A DNA stretch of 64,000 nt from Ctenosaura bakeri (taxonomy: Eukaryota > Chordata > Lepidosauria > Squamata > Iguanidae), in assembly GCA_948474755.1 (NCBI GenBank), contig CAOLHI010000565.1:186001-250000 (forward strand), in the 5' to 3' direction. The notes below the pieces were generated by a model. The model saw only the letters and a program-made list of their open reading frames with translations, had not been told where the DNA came from and searched no databases. The translations under genes were made by a program, and so were the position numbers. Below, piece by piece: positions 47,201-58,844 of this stretch (its first letter is position 1; each line of letters starts with the position of its first letter).

Positions 47201-47489
47201 TAGAATCTGAAAGTTTCTTAGTTGGCTATCTCAGCCCTACAAGAGACCCTGTCTCATCCAAAATGAAAAATTCCACAAACATTTGTCATTTGTCTATTAT
47301 GCATTTCTGGTGAGTTTGCATAAAAAAGGACAAAAACAGAAGCCTTATACCAAGTGGTTTTGATTTGGCAGGTATGCAGGATGCACACAACATCACCAGT
47401 ACTGATACCATAAGTGAACAATTCTGTCCTAACTGGATAATTGAATGAGAGTTATCATGGGTGAAGGAAGTAGAATCTTTTGTGACAAC

Positions 47490-47952
47490 TGGAGTGTATC
47501 CAGAGGAGGGTGACCAAAATGGTGGAGGGTCTGGAAGCCATCAAGCCCTCTGAGGAGCGGCTTAGGGAGTGGGGTAGGTTTAGTCTGCAGAAGAGAAGGT
47601 TAAGAGGGGACACGATAGCCATGTTTAAATATTTGAAGGGATGTCACATTGTAGAGGGAGCGGGCCTGTTTTCCACTGCTTCAGAGACTAGGACAAGAAC
47701 CAATGGATTCAATCTGCAGGAAAGGAGATTCCACCTGAACCTCAGGAAGAACTTCCTGATGGTCAGAGCTATCCAGCAGTGGAATCGGCTGCTGCTTCCA
47801 TGGAGTGTGGTGGAGTCTCCGTCTTTGGAGATTTTTGAGCAGAGGCTGGATGGCCATCTGTTGAGAGTGTTTTGATGTGGGTTCCTGCATGGCAGAAGGG
47901 GGTTGGACTGTATGACTTTGGTGGTCTCTTCCAACTCTGTCATTCCATGACC
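47490..47952 (+). repeat. CR1 LINE 3' end
   Basis: Reads VEGLEAIKPSEERLREWGRF through [16 protein letters not shown] to the stop at 47875, UTR and a short ATTCCATGA tail. Confidence 0.87.
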
Positions 47953-48435
47953 CATTTTTAGTTTAATCCATTTAAGTAGCCAGTGTCAGTGAGATTATTA
48001 GGAATGGAAAAGAGCCCATCTTCCCAAAGAAAGAGGCAAAAAGGGAAGGAAGAAGAGGTCTGAGAGAGGAGAGGGAAAAACCATGAGCTGGCAGTTTGAC
48101 TCGCTAAGCATTAACTGCAGGTTGTTGTCAGCATGCAGTCTTTGCCACTGAATGATGTCTCTTCACCATCTCATTCTTCAGTAATTATTCACAACCTCCC
48201 AATGGTTGTTAACAAGATTTTCTTCTATGTCTCTAGATGCTCGTTGAATCTTGTTCAGATCTGGTGAAGCTGAAAGTTGTGACACCAGAAGTCTAGAATG
48301 ACTTCTATACAGCTTAGGTCCAGACTATTTTAAAGACCATATCTCCCTTTATGAACCTGGTACACCCCTTAGATCCACAGGGCAAGACTTTCTCTTGGTT
48401 CCACCACCATCCCAGGCTTGCCTGATGAGGACACA
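47953..48435. other. Intronic sequence without recognisable feature
   Basis: No gene or repeat family recognised. Confidence 0.4.
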
Positions 48436-49075
48436 TAGAATCATAGAAATGTAGAGTTGGAAGAGACCCCAGGGGCCATCCAGTCCAACCCCCTGCCATG
48501 CAGGAACACCCTCAAAGCACTCCCGACAGATGGCCATCCAGCCTCTGCTTAAAAACCTCCAAGGAAGGAGACTCCACTACACTCCATTGAGGCAGCAGAT
48601 TCCACTGCCGGACAGCCCTGACCGTCAGGAGGTTCTTCCTGAGGTTCAGGTGGAATCTCCTTTCCTGCATCTTGAATCCATTTCTCCTTGTCCTGGTCTC
48701 TGGAGCAGCAGAAAACAAGCCCTCCTCTGGACTTGCTCCAGCTTGACCATGTCCTTCTTGAATTAGGGTGCCCAGAACTGGACACAGAATTCCAGATGGG
48801 GTCTAACCAAAGCAGAGTAGAGTGGTACCAGGACCTCCCTCGATCTAGACACCATACTCCTATTGATGCAGCCGAGAATTGCATTGGCTTTCTTGGCTGC
48901 CGCATCACACTGCTGATTCATGTTCAGCTTGTGGTCTATGAAGACTCCTAGATCCCTTTCACACGTACTGCTATCCAGCCACGTGTCCCGCATCCTATAT
49001 TTCTGTATTCCATTATTTCTGCCTAAGTGTAGGACCTTACATTTCTCTCTGTTGAATTTCATTTTGTTAGCCTTG
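48436..49075 (-). repeat. CR1 LINE, long 3' fragment with internal deletion
   Basis: Reverse orientation: tail and UTR at 48436-48520, last codons to the LVFCCS segment, then at about 48722 it jumps to the LEQVQ segment, skipping roughly 170 bp present in other copies. It continues upstream through [18 protein letters not shown] to [20 protein letters not shown]. Confidence 0.88.
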
Positions 49076-49385
49076 GCACGGAGAGATCCTTCTCGGTGTC
49101 TGCTCCCACCCTGAGGAACGCTCTTCCACAGAAGGCTAGGCTGCCCCCTCCCTGCTTTCCTTTCATAGGAAGTCAAAGACATTCCTTTTTAACCAGGCAT
49201 TTAATGAGTGATCTGGAGACCTTTTACTTATTTATTAGTTGTTCTTTAAAAAATTTATTGTTAGCTTTATATTTTATATGTTTTTTAATGTTTCAATTGT
49301 TTTTGTGCTTTTAATTTTTTTTAACCTTTTGGAAGCCGCTTTGGGTCCCAATTTGGGAGAAAAGGCAGCATATAAACTAAATAAA
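49076..49385 (+). repeat. L2/CR1-like LINE 3' end
   Basis: Reads ERSFSVSAPTLRNALPQKA and SFLTRHLMS, then a 3' UTR ending GAAGCCGCTTTGGGTCCCAA, AGGCAGCATATAAACTAAAT and AAAT. It abuts the 5' end of the preceding CR1. Confidence 0.7.
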
Positions 49386-49557
49386 TATCCCCAAGTCTGA
49401 TGGAAGGCATTCTTCATCTCAGAATTGTGCCTCTTCTGCAGCATGAGAGCATTGCTCACGTTGAAGTACCTCTTTTGGAAGAGGTCACCTAGTTCAGCAG
49501 GGCCTAGTGAGCAAAGTACTTGGCTCAGACTAGAGCCCCTAGAATCATAGCATCTTA

Positions 49558-49751
49558 GGCCATTTCTGCCCTACACTGTTATAGTGCTATAATTCCACTT
49601 TCAACATCCTGTGGAATTCTGGGGTTTGTAGTTTCCTGAGGCCAAAAAACTGAGAAGTCTAAATGCTCCTCCCTAAGCTTCAGATCCCAGGATTCCACAG
49701 GAGTTTGAAAATGGAATCATAGCACTATAACAGTGTAGTGCAGAAGTGGCC
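49558..49751. mobile_element. Palindromic MITE, 194 bp
   Basis: GGCCATTTCTGCCCTACACT and AGTGTAGTGCAGAAGTGGCC ends are inverted; flanks TTA and TTC resemble a 3 bp duplication. Confidence 0.8.
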
Positions 49752-49938
49752 TTCTAGTTTGAAAAGACCACAAGGGTCAACTAGTCCATTCCCTTGCCAC
49801 ACAGAAGTACACCAATAAACCATTCCTGAGACTGCCCACCCAAGCTCTGTTTAAAGACCTCGAAAGATGGAGACTCTTCCATCCTCCTGTTGAACAGCTT
49901 AGTTCTTCCAAATGTTTAGATGGAATCTCTTTAATTCT

Positions 49939-50877
49939 ATAGATTGAGAATCCCTAATCTGAAAATCCAAAATGCTCCAAAAATCCAAAATGGGTGACTG
50001 AGATCGTGACAGCTTTACTTTCTGATGGGATACAAACTTCATTTCATACACAAGATTATTAAATATATTGTATAAAATCACCTTCAGGCTCTGTGCATAA
50101 AGTGTATGTGACGCATAAAATGAAATTCTTATTTAGACTTGGGTTCCATCTCCAAGATATCTCATAGAATCATAGAAATGTAGAGTTGGAAGAGACCACA
50201 CAGGCCATCCAGTCCAACCCCCTGCCATGCAGGAACACCCTCAAAGCACTCCCCACAGATGGCCATCCAGCCTCTGCTTAAAAACCTCCAAGGAAGGAGA
50301 CTCCACCACACTCCGAGGCAGCATCTTCCACTGCCGGACAGCCCTGACCGTCAGGAAGTTCTTCCAGAGGTTCAGGTGGAATCTCCTTTCCTGCAGCTTG
50401 GATCCATTGCTCCTTGTCCTGGTCTCTGGAGCAGCAGAAAACAAGCCCCCCGCTTTCCTCTACGTGGCATCCCTTCAAATATTTAAACATGGCTCTCATG
50501 TCCCCTCTTAACCTTCTCTTCTGCAGACTAAACATCCCCAGCTCTCTAAATCTATCCTCATAGGGCATGTCTTCCAGGCCTCTCACCATTTTGGTCGCCC
50601 TCCTCTGGACTTGCTCCAGCTTGTCAATATCCTTCTTGAATTGGGGTTCTGAGAACTGGACACAGTATTCAAGATGGGGTCTAACCAAAGCAGAGTAGAG
50701 CAGTACCAGTACCTCCCTCGATCTAGACACCATACTCCTATTGATGCAGCCAAGAATTGCATTGGCTTTCTTGGCTGCCGCATCACACTGCTGACTCATT
50801 ATGTAAATCCAAAATCTGGGGGGGGGGTCCCAAACTCTTCTGGTCCCAAGCATTTTGGATAAAGACTACCCAATCTG
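49939..50877. mobile_element. Tigger-like MITE carrying a nested CR1
   Basis: Ends TAGATTGAGAATCCCTAATC and AAAGACTACCCAATCTG are inverted and flanked by TA (49937-49938, 50878-50879). Subterminal CCAAAATGCTCC and TCCCAAGCATTTTGG are typical of this Tigger group. About 305 bp without the CR1. Confidence 0.8.
50163..50800 (-). repeat. CR1 LINE 3' fragment, youngest layer of a triple nest
   Basis: Reverse orientation tail and UTR with the ACCACACAGGCC variant, open coding sequence from [20 protein letters not shown] to GGLVFCCS with the [10 protein letters not shown] three-base deletion variant. Confidence 0.9.
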
Positions 50878-51254
50878 TAATTTGAATCCCTTAGTGTAGG
50901 TCCAGAGCAACAGAAAATAAGGTGGCTTCATCTTCTACAGGACATTCCAGATATTTAAAGATGGCTTCTGTGTCACCTTTCAGACTTCTCTTCTCCAAGC
51001 TAAACATAGCCAGCTCCCTAAGTCGTTCCTTGTAAGGCTTGGTTTCTAGACCTTTGATCATCTTTGTTATTTAAGTATAATGAAGGCTAGGGATATTTCT
51101 AGACGCCGTAATCGCAGATTAGATAGAGCAGCGGTATATAAAATGATACGCTGGCAAACGTGCCCTCTCTTTTGCTTTTCAAAAGAGAGTAACCTGCTGC
51201 ATGGGTTTACCTGGAACAAAGTCTGTCTGATACACAGCTTTTTGGAAATAATGA

Positions 51255-51465
51255 CGTTGTAGCGTGCCTCCAAGTTGTCTCTGACTAAAGTGAATCTTTC
51301 ACAGGGTTTCCTTGGCAAGATTTGTTCATGCGGATTGCCTTTGCTCCTCCTGAGGCTGAGAGTGTGTGCCTTCCCAAAGTTCCCATAGCTGAGCAGGGAT
51401 TCAGACCCTGGTCTCCAGAACTGTAGTTGAATGCTCAAACCACTACATGGCACTGGCTCCCACAG
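51255..51465 (-). repeat. tRNA-headed SINE
   Basis: CTCCAAGTTGTCTCTGAC at the tail side, CTGAGGCTGAGAGTGTGTGC in the body, and CAGACCCTGGTCTCCAGAAC and ACCACTACATGGCACTGGCT in the tRNA-like head. Confidence 0.78.
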
Positions 51466-51479
51466 AAATAATGCATCCA

Positions 51480-51605
51480 TGTGCCTTTGAGTTGCTTCCT
51501 GACTTATGGAGACCCCTTGAATTTCATAGGGTGTTCACAGATAAGAAATACTCAGAAGTGGTTTTGCCGGTTCCTACCTCTGAAATATAGCTAACATCAC
51601 CTGGT
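51480..51605 (-). repeat. SINE tail fragment
   Basis: GTGCCTTTGAGTTGCTTCCT, GAATTTCATAGGGTG and GAAATACTCAGAAGTGG match the SINE-like segment at 54525-54650. Confidence 0.55.
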
Positions 51606-52544
51606 AGAGGGTAAAAAAATATATGAATGCCTTGTCTTGAACATTATATTCATCACTGTCAAAGAAACTATTCCATAGTCATTTTAAAAAAAGTTCTCTA
51701 GAAAAGTAAAGTTTCAGGGGAAAATAGGGGGAAAAACCACTTTTTTAAAAAAAATCCAGACTTTTTTTTATTTCTGGCCCTTTGTGTCTCTAGAGCTGAT
51801 GCATTGTGATGACTTTAAAAAAGGAAATGGTTAAAACACAGGAAGTCCTCACTTTGAATCTCTGCTCTGCCTTGAACTCAGTTATTCTGCAGCAAGATCC
51901 TTTCCGTTTGCTCCTCGCCTTTGAAAGAGGGATGGAGGGGATACTGATACCGACCTGCCTTATGGGGTTAGTTGTTAAGGATTACGAAATATAGTTGAAG
52001 TGCTTTGTACACTCTCTGAAGTGTCTTATAAGTGCTGCATCTTCCTTCCTCGTTCATTAGTTGTGAGCAGTGCACAGATCTTTGCATTGACCCTTTTCTC
52101 GGTGAGACACAGTTGTTTTTTCCAGATCGCTTTGTTTATGTATTTCCCCGAGGAAATGCAGAAGTTCAGATCAGAGTGATTTATTTATGCAGCTCCATCT
52201 ATTTGGCACTTACCTGCTTTTTTAAAGTTTATTTTAAAAATGCCGCTATAAAAGCATCTCAGAGGCACAAGAGCTGCCATGCCATAAGTCTCCCCAGTGC
52301 TTAGTCCTGAACCTTCCCAGTATGAGCCTGTCTTGCAACTGGGAAAGGGCCCAATCGTGCATCGGATAATGACCATGGCTGCAGACATTTTGTCACGTCA
52401 AGTACTGGTACACATTACTACAGGTTGGAAAATCTGTGTTCAGTTTTGGAGACCCCAGAATTGAGTTGGTTGTAGCAGCAGGAGCTCCATCTTTTCCCAT
52501 ATCTGCCCCATTCATGTATGGGATAAGTGGGACAAAGATCTGAT
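51606..52544. other. Non-repeat sequence, candidate conserved non-coding element
   Basis: 52020-52260 is single-copy-looking (AGATCGCTTTGTTTATGTAT, GTGATTTATTTATGCAGCTC). No gene recognised. Confidence 0.35.
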
Positions 52545-53130
52545 TTTGACATTGTTGTTGTTAACTGCTGTCAAGTCAACTTTGACTTATGATGACCCTA
52601 TGAATGAGAGACTTCCAGGTCACCCTGTCATGAGCCACGCTGCCCAGGTCTTGCAGATTCAGGGCCGTGTTTCCCTTGGTTGAATCTGTCCACCTGTAAT
52701 AGGGGTCTTCCTCTTTTCCTACTGCCTTCTACCTTACAAAGCATCACTGTCATACCTTCTCATGCTATGTCCAAAGCACAACAGTCTCAAATTAGTTATT
52801 TTGGCTTCTAGAGAGAGATAAGACCTGTATTTGCTGTAGTACCTATTCATTTGTCTTTTTAGCAATCCATGGTATCTGTAGAATTCTTCTCCAGCACCAC
52901 ATTTCAAATGAGTTGTTTTTCTTCCTGTAAATTTTTTTTTCACTGACCAGGTCTCAAAACCATACATGGAAATTAGAAATATGATGGCATGGACAGCCCT
53001 AAATTTAGTATTCAATGATACATTTTTACACTTCAGGATTTTGTCCAGAGCCTTCTTAGCTGCCCTCCCAAGTCCTAGTCTTCTTCTGATTTCTTGACTT
53101 CAGCTGATTTCTTGACTTCAGCTTTAATAG
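52545..53130 (-). repeat. RTE/Bov-B LINE 3' end
   Basis: The - strand reads HAIIFLISMYGFETWSVKKK, then CGAGEEFYR and KITNLRLLCFGHSMRRYDS, the C-terminal region of Bov-B reverse transcriptase, then a tail TCATAAGTCAAAGTTGACTT with CAACAACAATG. Damaged and 5' truncated. Confidence 0.82.
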
Positions 53131-53917
53131 CTGAGCCAAGGTATGGAAATATCTTGAACCATTTCTGGGAATATAATAATACTGTTCTTCAGTAATATTG
53201 TAATGTATGAGTACAGTAATAATACATGGTGCTGGCACATGGGGAAAAAAGTCCAGTTGGCTACATCAGATAGAATAAAGAGGAGTGAATTCTACTAAAT
53301 ACTGTGTGAATTAGTCTCCTGCAATGAATTGCAATGTGGATGGAGAGCCTGGTTTATCTGTGGATGCTCTCTGCATGAATTAGATGCCTGGTAAATCAAA
53401 GTTCTGATATATATGGAAAGCCCACCTGAATATTGGAGGCTCTCCCATTCAGACTTGTTGTACATGATGTGTAAGATAACTGAAGACCTGACTGGAATGG
53501 GCACCTAAATAGAGATGAGGAACAAGGCAGACAGGTCTGAGTTCCTGGATGTAATCTCAGACTGTGAGTGAGATTACCTGGTCCAGAAATGGGGTGAGAA
53601 ATACAACAGTGAATTGTCATAAATGTGGCAATCAGATTTAAATTTAAATTTAAGCAACTGGAAATTAGACAAGGGCCTCAGACATATATCAAGGAAAAGC
53701 TCAAGAAACATCTTTCTTTCAAAATCCTTCCTCTGGACACAGCTGAGGTCCCTCCGAAAGTTGTTACAACTATGTAATGGGTGACTGCTTCCCTATGAGA
53801 AAATGGTAAGAACAGATGACTGCAGATGACTTTATAGATGTTCAGAGATGTTGTCCCCAGCGTTTTCTGGGCACTTATTTAGATCCAGATATCCTGTTTT
53901 GGGATAGGAGAATCCAG
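53131..53917. other. Intronic sequence without recognisable feature
   Basis: A short duplication of TGATTTCTTGACTTCAGC lies at about 53086-53121. No gene recognised. Confidence 0.4.
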
Positions 53918-54238
53918 AAGGAAGGAAGGAAGGAAGGAAGGAAGGAAGGAAGGAAGGAAGGAAGGAAGGAAGGAAGGAGAGGAAGGACAAAAGGAAGGAC
54001 GGAATGATGGAAGGAGGGATGGAAGGAAGGAAGGAAGGAAGGAAGGAAGGAAGGAAGGACGGAATGATGGAAGGAGGGAAGGAAGGATGGAAGGATAGAA
54101 GGAAGGAAGGACGGAATGATGGAAGGAGGGATGGAAGGAAGGAAGGACGGACGAAAGGAAGGACGGAATGATGGAAGGAAGGAAGGAAGGAAGGAAGGAA
54201 GGAAGGAAGGAAGGAAGGAAGGATGGAAGGAGGGATGG
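53918..54238. repeat. (GGAA)n microsatellite with higher-order structure
   Basis: About 320 bp of GGAA units. A variant GGACGGAATGATGG recurs with GGAATGATGG at about 54001, 54061, 54113 and 54164, giving a 50-60 bp higher-order unit. The tract produces open proline/serine frames that are artefacts. Confidence 0.97.
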
Positions 54239-54397
54239 GTCAATCCAAAGAGGAGTCCTTTCAACACTTAACTTGGCATCTGTTCATAATAGTATCATCA
54301 AGATGAGGATTCTGGAGGAATGACATTGGTGGTTATAAAGAGAACAGGGTATTTCCTCTTCTTTATCCTTGGTGCTGTGTAGAGGAGAAAATAGGTC

Positions 54398-54510
54398 CAT
54401 GTTATGCCATCATACCACCCTGAATACTCTCAGTTTCATCTGATTTGAGGAACTAAGTGGGGATGAGCCTGATTAGTACTTAATGAGAGAGTACCAGGGA
54501 ATCCCATTGC
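54398..54510 (+). repeat. 5S rRNA-headed SINE fragment
   Basis: ATCATACCACCCTGAATACT, CATCTGATTTGAGGAACTAA and GATTAGTACTTAATGAGAGA with AGGGAATCCC follow the 5S rRNA order. Diverged, so not an rRNA gene. Confidence 0.72.
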
Positions 54511-54524
54511 TGTGTTTATATTTA

Positions 54525-54700
54525 CGTGCCTTCAAGTTGCCTGTAAGCTCAGAGTGACCACATGAATTTCACAGGGTTTTCTTAGGCAAGGAATACTCAG
54601 AGGTGATTTTGTCAGTTCCTTCCTCTGAAATACAGCCAACAGGTAGAGACTATGAACGACTTCATCCTGAAGTCCTAGATAGCTAGTGCTGCTGTTTGGA
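54525..54700 (-). repeat. SINE tail fragment
   Basis: GTGCCTTCAAGTTGCC, TGAATTTCACAGGGTTTTCT and GCAAGGAATACTCAGAGG match 51480-51605. Confidence 0.55.
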
Positions 54701-55794
54701 CTTGACAATACAAAGCTAAGTTGACCAACAACCTCAATATAAAACAACTTATTGTATTCCTATATAAATATTTGCACTTACTTTCATGTGTCTGCTTAGA
54801 GAGCTGTTTTCTTCCCCTTCCAAGGCTGAATTACATAGTCCTTTAAAATGTAAGTCTCTTGGCCAAGGCAGGGTGTGTATGAATATATGCAATGAATATC
54901 TGGGTGTAAGTGGCTGATAGTTGATTTTTTTAAAAATACCTCTTCATTTTTGCTTTTGGGCTGCACCACATCATAATTCAGAATATGTCTTTCATAGAAA
55001 ACATGACCTTAAGTGAGAATGCAATTCGAACTAGCGATTCATTGCAAGACAACAGAAATTTAGTCAGTGCTATGAGACACAGCTCTGAGCTGCTCACATT
55101 CTCCGCTCTTAATATCCCTGACTCTACAGCAGGGGCCGCTGCTGCATCATTTTTTATAAAACCAGAGTTCAGGAGCCCTAGTGTTGCTAAGGCCATCTAT
55201 TTATTTTCCTCTAGCCCAACAACGGCTGTCAAAAGTAGCTCTCTTTTAGCTGTTGAAAGCATCCGTCTCCTAGACAGAAGGCAACAGCCGAGTTCAAGCA
55301 GCCCCAACGGACCAGAGAGCTTCTATTCATATAGTACGATATATATATGAACATTTTAGGCTTACAAATCCCTGCACACAAAAAAATAACTCATTTCTCA
55401 TGTATTATTTTTTTCCCTTCTCTCTTTTGAAAGAGCTGGTTTTAGGAAGAAAGGAGTGGTAAAACAAGATAAGCTAAAAGAGGGAGACCAAACCATCTTG
55501 CAAATCATAAGGCAGTTGGGTTCCTTGTAGACCACAATCCAGATTGTTTAGATGCTTCCCCAAATTTCTAGAGGTAAAACTGAATCATTCCTCTATGTGC
55601 TAATCCCACTCCCCACATCTCCATGTATGCCAGGACTTGTCCCTTCACTTCCCAACTTTGAGTTGGATGTTTGGAGCAGAAACTATATTCATTTTCAGTA
55701 GAATATGAGTAGGACTTAACACCCAGTTGAGATCTGCTTTATCAGGGTTGATTGATTGGTCTGTGTTGGTTCAAACCAATGTAAATAAGTGTCC
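54701..55794. other. Non-repeat sequence, candidate conserved non-coding element
   Basis: 54985-55350 is open for 121 codons on the + strand, serine-rich and without a domain. It has no repeat match by eye; conserved non-coding DNA is possible. Confidence 0.35.
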
Positions 55795-56190
55795 TCCATA
55801 CAGCTTCAGGGAGTTGGTTATGTGTAGCCTAGAGAACAGAAGACTTCAGAGGTGAATTGATATCCATGTAAACATCTGAAGGGTTGTAATATAGAAAATG
55901 GAGTGAGCTTGAGGTTTTTTTGCTATTCCAAATGGTAGGACTTTGCCCGCTGGATTCAAATTATAACTAAGGGAGTTTCAACCTAATATTAGGAAGAATA
56001 TCCTGACAGCAGCTGTTCAACATTGAAGTAGCATATCTTGAAAGGTGATGGACTTTTTTTTTTCCCCATTGGAGGCTTCTAAACAGAATTTAGATGGCCA
56101 CCTCTCAGGGATATTATAGCAGTGAGCTCCTGCATGCCAGGAGGTTAGTCTAGATCTTGGGGAGTTCCTTCCGTCTCTCCGATTCATTGA
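55795..56190 (+). repeat. Old CR1/L3-like LINE 3' fragment
   Basis: Recognisable as a diverged CR1 C-terminus and UTR: TTGGTTATGTGTAGCCTAGA, ATATTAGGAAGAATATCCTG, CATTGGAGGCTTCTAAACAG and TCCTGCATGCCAGGAGGTTA. Confidence 0.65.
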
Positions 56191-58844
56191 CCTTTTGTTC
56201 AGTGCAACAAAATTTGGAACTGACCAGGTGGAAATAAACTTTGGAGCCAGGGCTGGTATGCATATGGCCATTTCTCTATGCAGATTTCTCACCTTCCCCA
56301 TTACAGGCAAATATGAAGAGAGGTCAAGTGTATTTCTTTTGCTTCAAGGTCCCGCTGGTGGATCTTGTGGTTCTAGGAGAAAGCAAAATTGATTCTGTAT
56401 TCCTTAAATCTTCCCACCTTTGCTGTCAGCAAAATATGGTCCTCGGTTTATTGAACTAGAGCTCCTAGCATGTCTTACCATTGGCTCTGATGTGAGATTT
56501 CAGTATCAGCTGAAAGGCCACACTTTGCCCACCGCTGCTGCTGATGACATGGTCATCCCTTTGGTCAAAAGATGTCCATTGAGCTTGGAATTACAATGTT
56601 GGAAGGTGATTTTTATCCTAGGCAATGATTTTGAGGGGAAGGGATTCTCTTACTTAATGCTGTTTCCTGCTCTCAAGTAGAAGATGGGACCTTGTCCCTG
56701 GAGATCTTCTGGCTGCCACCACCTACTGATTTTAAATCCCCGTCAAGCAGTAACTCAGTAGGAAGCTACTAGAGAAAGAATATCTCAACTCGCACCTCTG
56801 ACTGCAGAGACTTTCCTCTCCCACTGTCTGTGGGAGAGGGAAATTCTACCTCCATGTTCAAACCAGCAAGGCATGTGGAGAAAGAGCATGAACAGAGGAG
56901 ATCTTTATAAAGAAAGGTTTTTATTCTAAGCAGGCAACCACAATGACAGAAGATATCTCATTCATGAAGGTACCTCTCTTCAGGCATTACTTAGCAGTTG
57001 CAAAGTTACAGGCAAACCTAGCTCATTTCCACTAGAGGTTTAAAAGAACATAGGTCCCTAATGTGACTAGCTAAAATATTGCTTTTCTATTCACGTTACT
57101 ATCCAGATACTGGGATGGTGTAAGGGAGAACCAGCCTTGCCCAGCCTGCTACCGGTCCTTTGTCTCTAGTTGATGTACCTTTATCTCCTTTGCCTCGTGG
57201 TCTCTAAAGGCCCTTTTATAACTTCTTGTCAAAGCATCTTGAAGCTTCTCTCTCACCCTGTTTCCCACCTGATCTTGCTGACTGAGCAATTGCCTTTCCT
57301 GGTCTCTGATGTCCTTCTGTGATGCTGACCCCCAATAAATGTAACTTAAGCCCACAGCTGATTAATCCCTTGTTTACCTGGAGAGGGAACTATCCCCCTT
57401 CAGCTATGTTGCCTGGATAATGGGAAGGGCCCATTATCACAAATGAACACTGGCTTTTCTTCAGATGTGGAATGAAGAGGCCTGCTGCCTTCGGTAATGT
57501 TGCTTGTCGGCTTTACAATGTCCAAAGTGATGAAATTTATCCTAAGCAATTCATTCATCATAGCAAGACCCAGCAATGCCATATTAACCTTGCTGGAAGT
57601 AGATTGCCGTAGCAACAGGATGACTTGGGGGATGATTGACTTCCAATTGTCTTGTAAATGAAATATCAAGGTAATAATGGAGAGTGGGAAGAAAAGGAAG
57701 CATTTTGTAGAAGATGCTTGTCCAACAAGATGTGGACTTGGTGTGAACACGGCTTTTTGGTGTGTAATTCTTGAGTCCATGACATGCAGTCATTAAACAT
57801 TGATACCAAAATTGCCCTGAGGAGCTGATGCAAGCATTGTTAGCTTTTCCCTTGGAAAGACTGGACCAGAGCATATACCCCACTTCTTTAATCCATTGTT
57901 CCTCTGAGGCCAGTTTTTACTTTATGGGCTGTCTTATGCCTGAAGCTAAAAGACAGGAGATCCTTGCCCTGGAGTGGTTAGATGACCCTTAGAAATTCAT
58001 TTAGCTTCTGCTGAGCTGGTAGCTTTATCAGCATAAAGATTACCATATCTGTTTTCTACTTCTTTCTCCCTATTGCTGCTGGAGATAATAGTTGTATTGG
58101 GAAAGAGGCTGTAGCTCCTCAGACTTCGTCTACAGCTTTGCACAAGGAAGGGTCCCAGAGTCAAAGCTCAACATCTCCAGATTGAAAAGAACAGGTGGAC
58201 AGTGGTATGGAAGACCTCAAGCCTAAGGTCTCAAAAGCCACGGTCACTCTGAATTAATCTTCCTACACCAGATTAACCACTGATTGAACTTGGAATAAGG
58301 CAGTACCATATGTTTTGTATGTGATGACTCTCATCTAAGCCAGTTGTTTCATATTTTGGTCTAACTGCTTAAAAGGAGTTAGGCAGCAGGTTGTGGCTGT
58401 TCCTCTTGTGCATGGACCCAAGACCTATCTTAAGCACCTCTTTTAGGGGGACATGGGAGGTACCATAAAGCCTAGCTGGTGCCTCCAAGCTGGCCTGCTT
58501 GTCTGAAGTATGATAAAAGACACTGTCCCATTGCCAATATTGAAATGGGATTTTGCTCCCAGAACAACTGGTATTGAAAAGTGCCATTTTATTTTGTTCT
58601 GTCTTGTCTTATTTTGTTATTTTATTCTGTCTCAGACAGCAAAAAGGTCTTGACAAGCCCTCATGGGTAAGGTATACTGTAGAACTGTGTTGCCTCGTTC
58701 CCGAGTGTGCTTAAGATAGGTGTGTGCAACTGGCCTTCTGTGTATGGTTGTGAAGAAAGGTGATCGGAAGAAAAGCAAATCATTTGAAATGAGAAGAGTT
58801 GTGTAGATACTGTAGACTTCTAAAAAGACAAATTAATGGGTCTT
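56191..58844. other. Longest stretch without recognised repeats
   Basis: About 2.6 kb with no gene and no repeat family I can name. 57400-57800 has a TTGCCGTAGCAAC motif (57606-57618, RFX-box-like) and could be conserved; open frames there have no domain. Confidence 0.35.

Larger units (their letters stand above)
49756..51068 (-). repeat. Old CR1/L3-like LINE interrupted by a Tigger-like element
   Basis: The 3' part (49756-49938) and the upstream part (50880-51068) join at TTTAATTCTA/ATTTGAATCCC, which matches CR1 sequence once the insert is removed. The second part reads the reverse of a KRSLKGDTEAIFKYLE-like segment. Confidence 0.75.

Noticed and set aside
53875..54267. 130-codon proline/serine repeat protein
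   Set aside because: Translation of the (GGAA)n tract.
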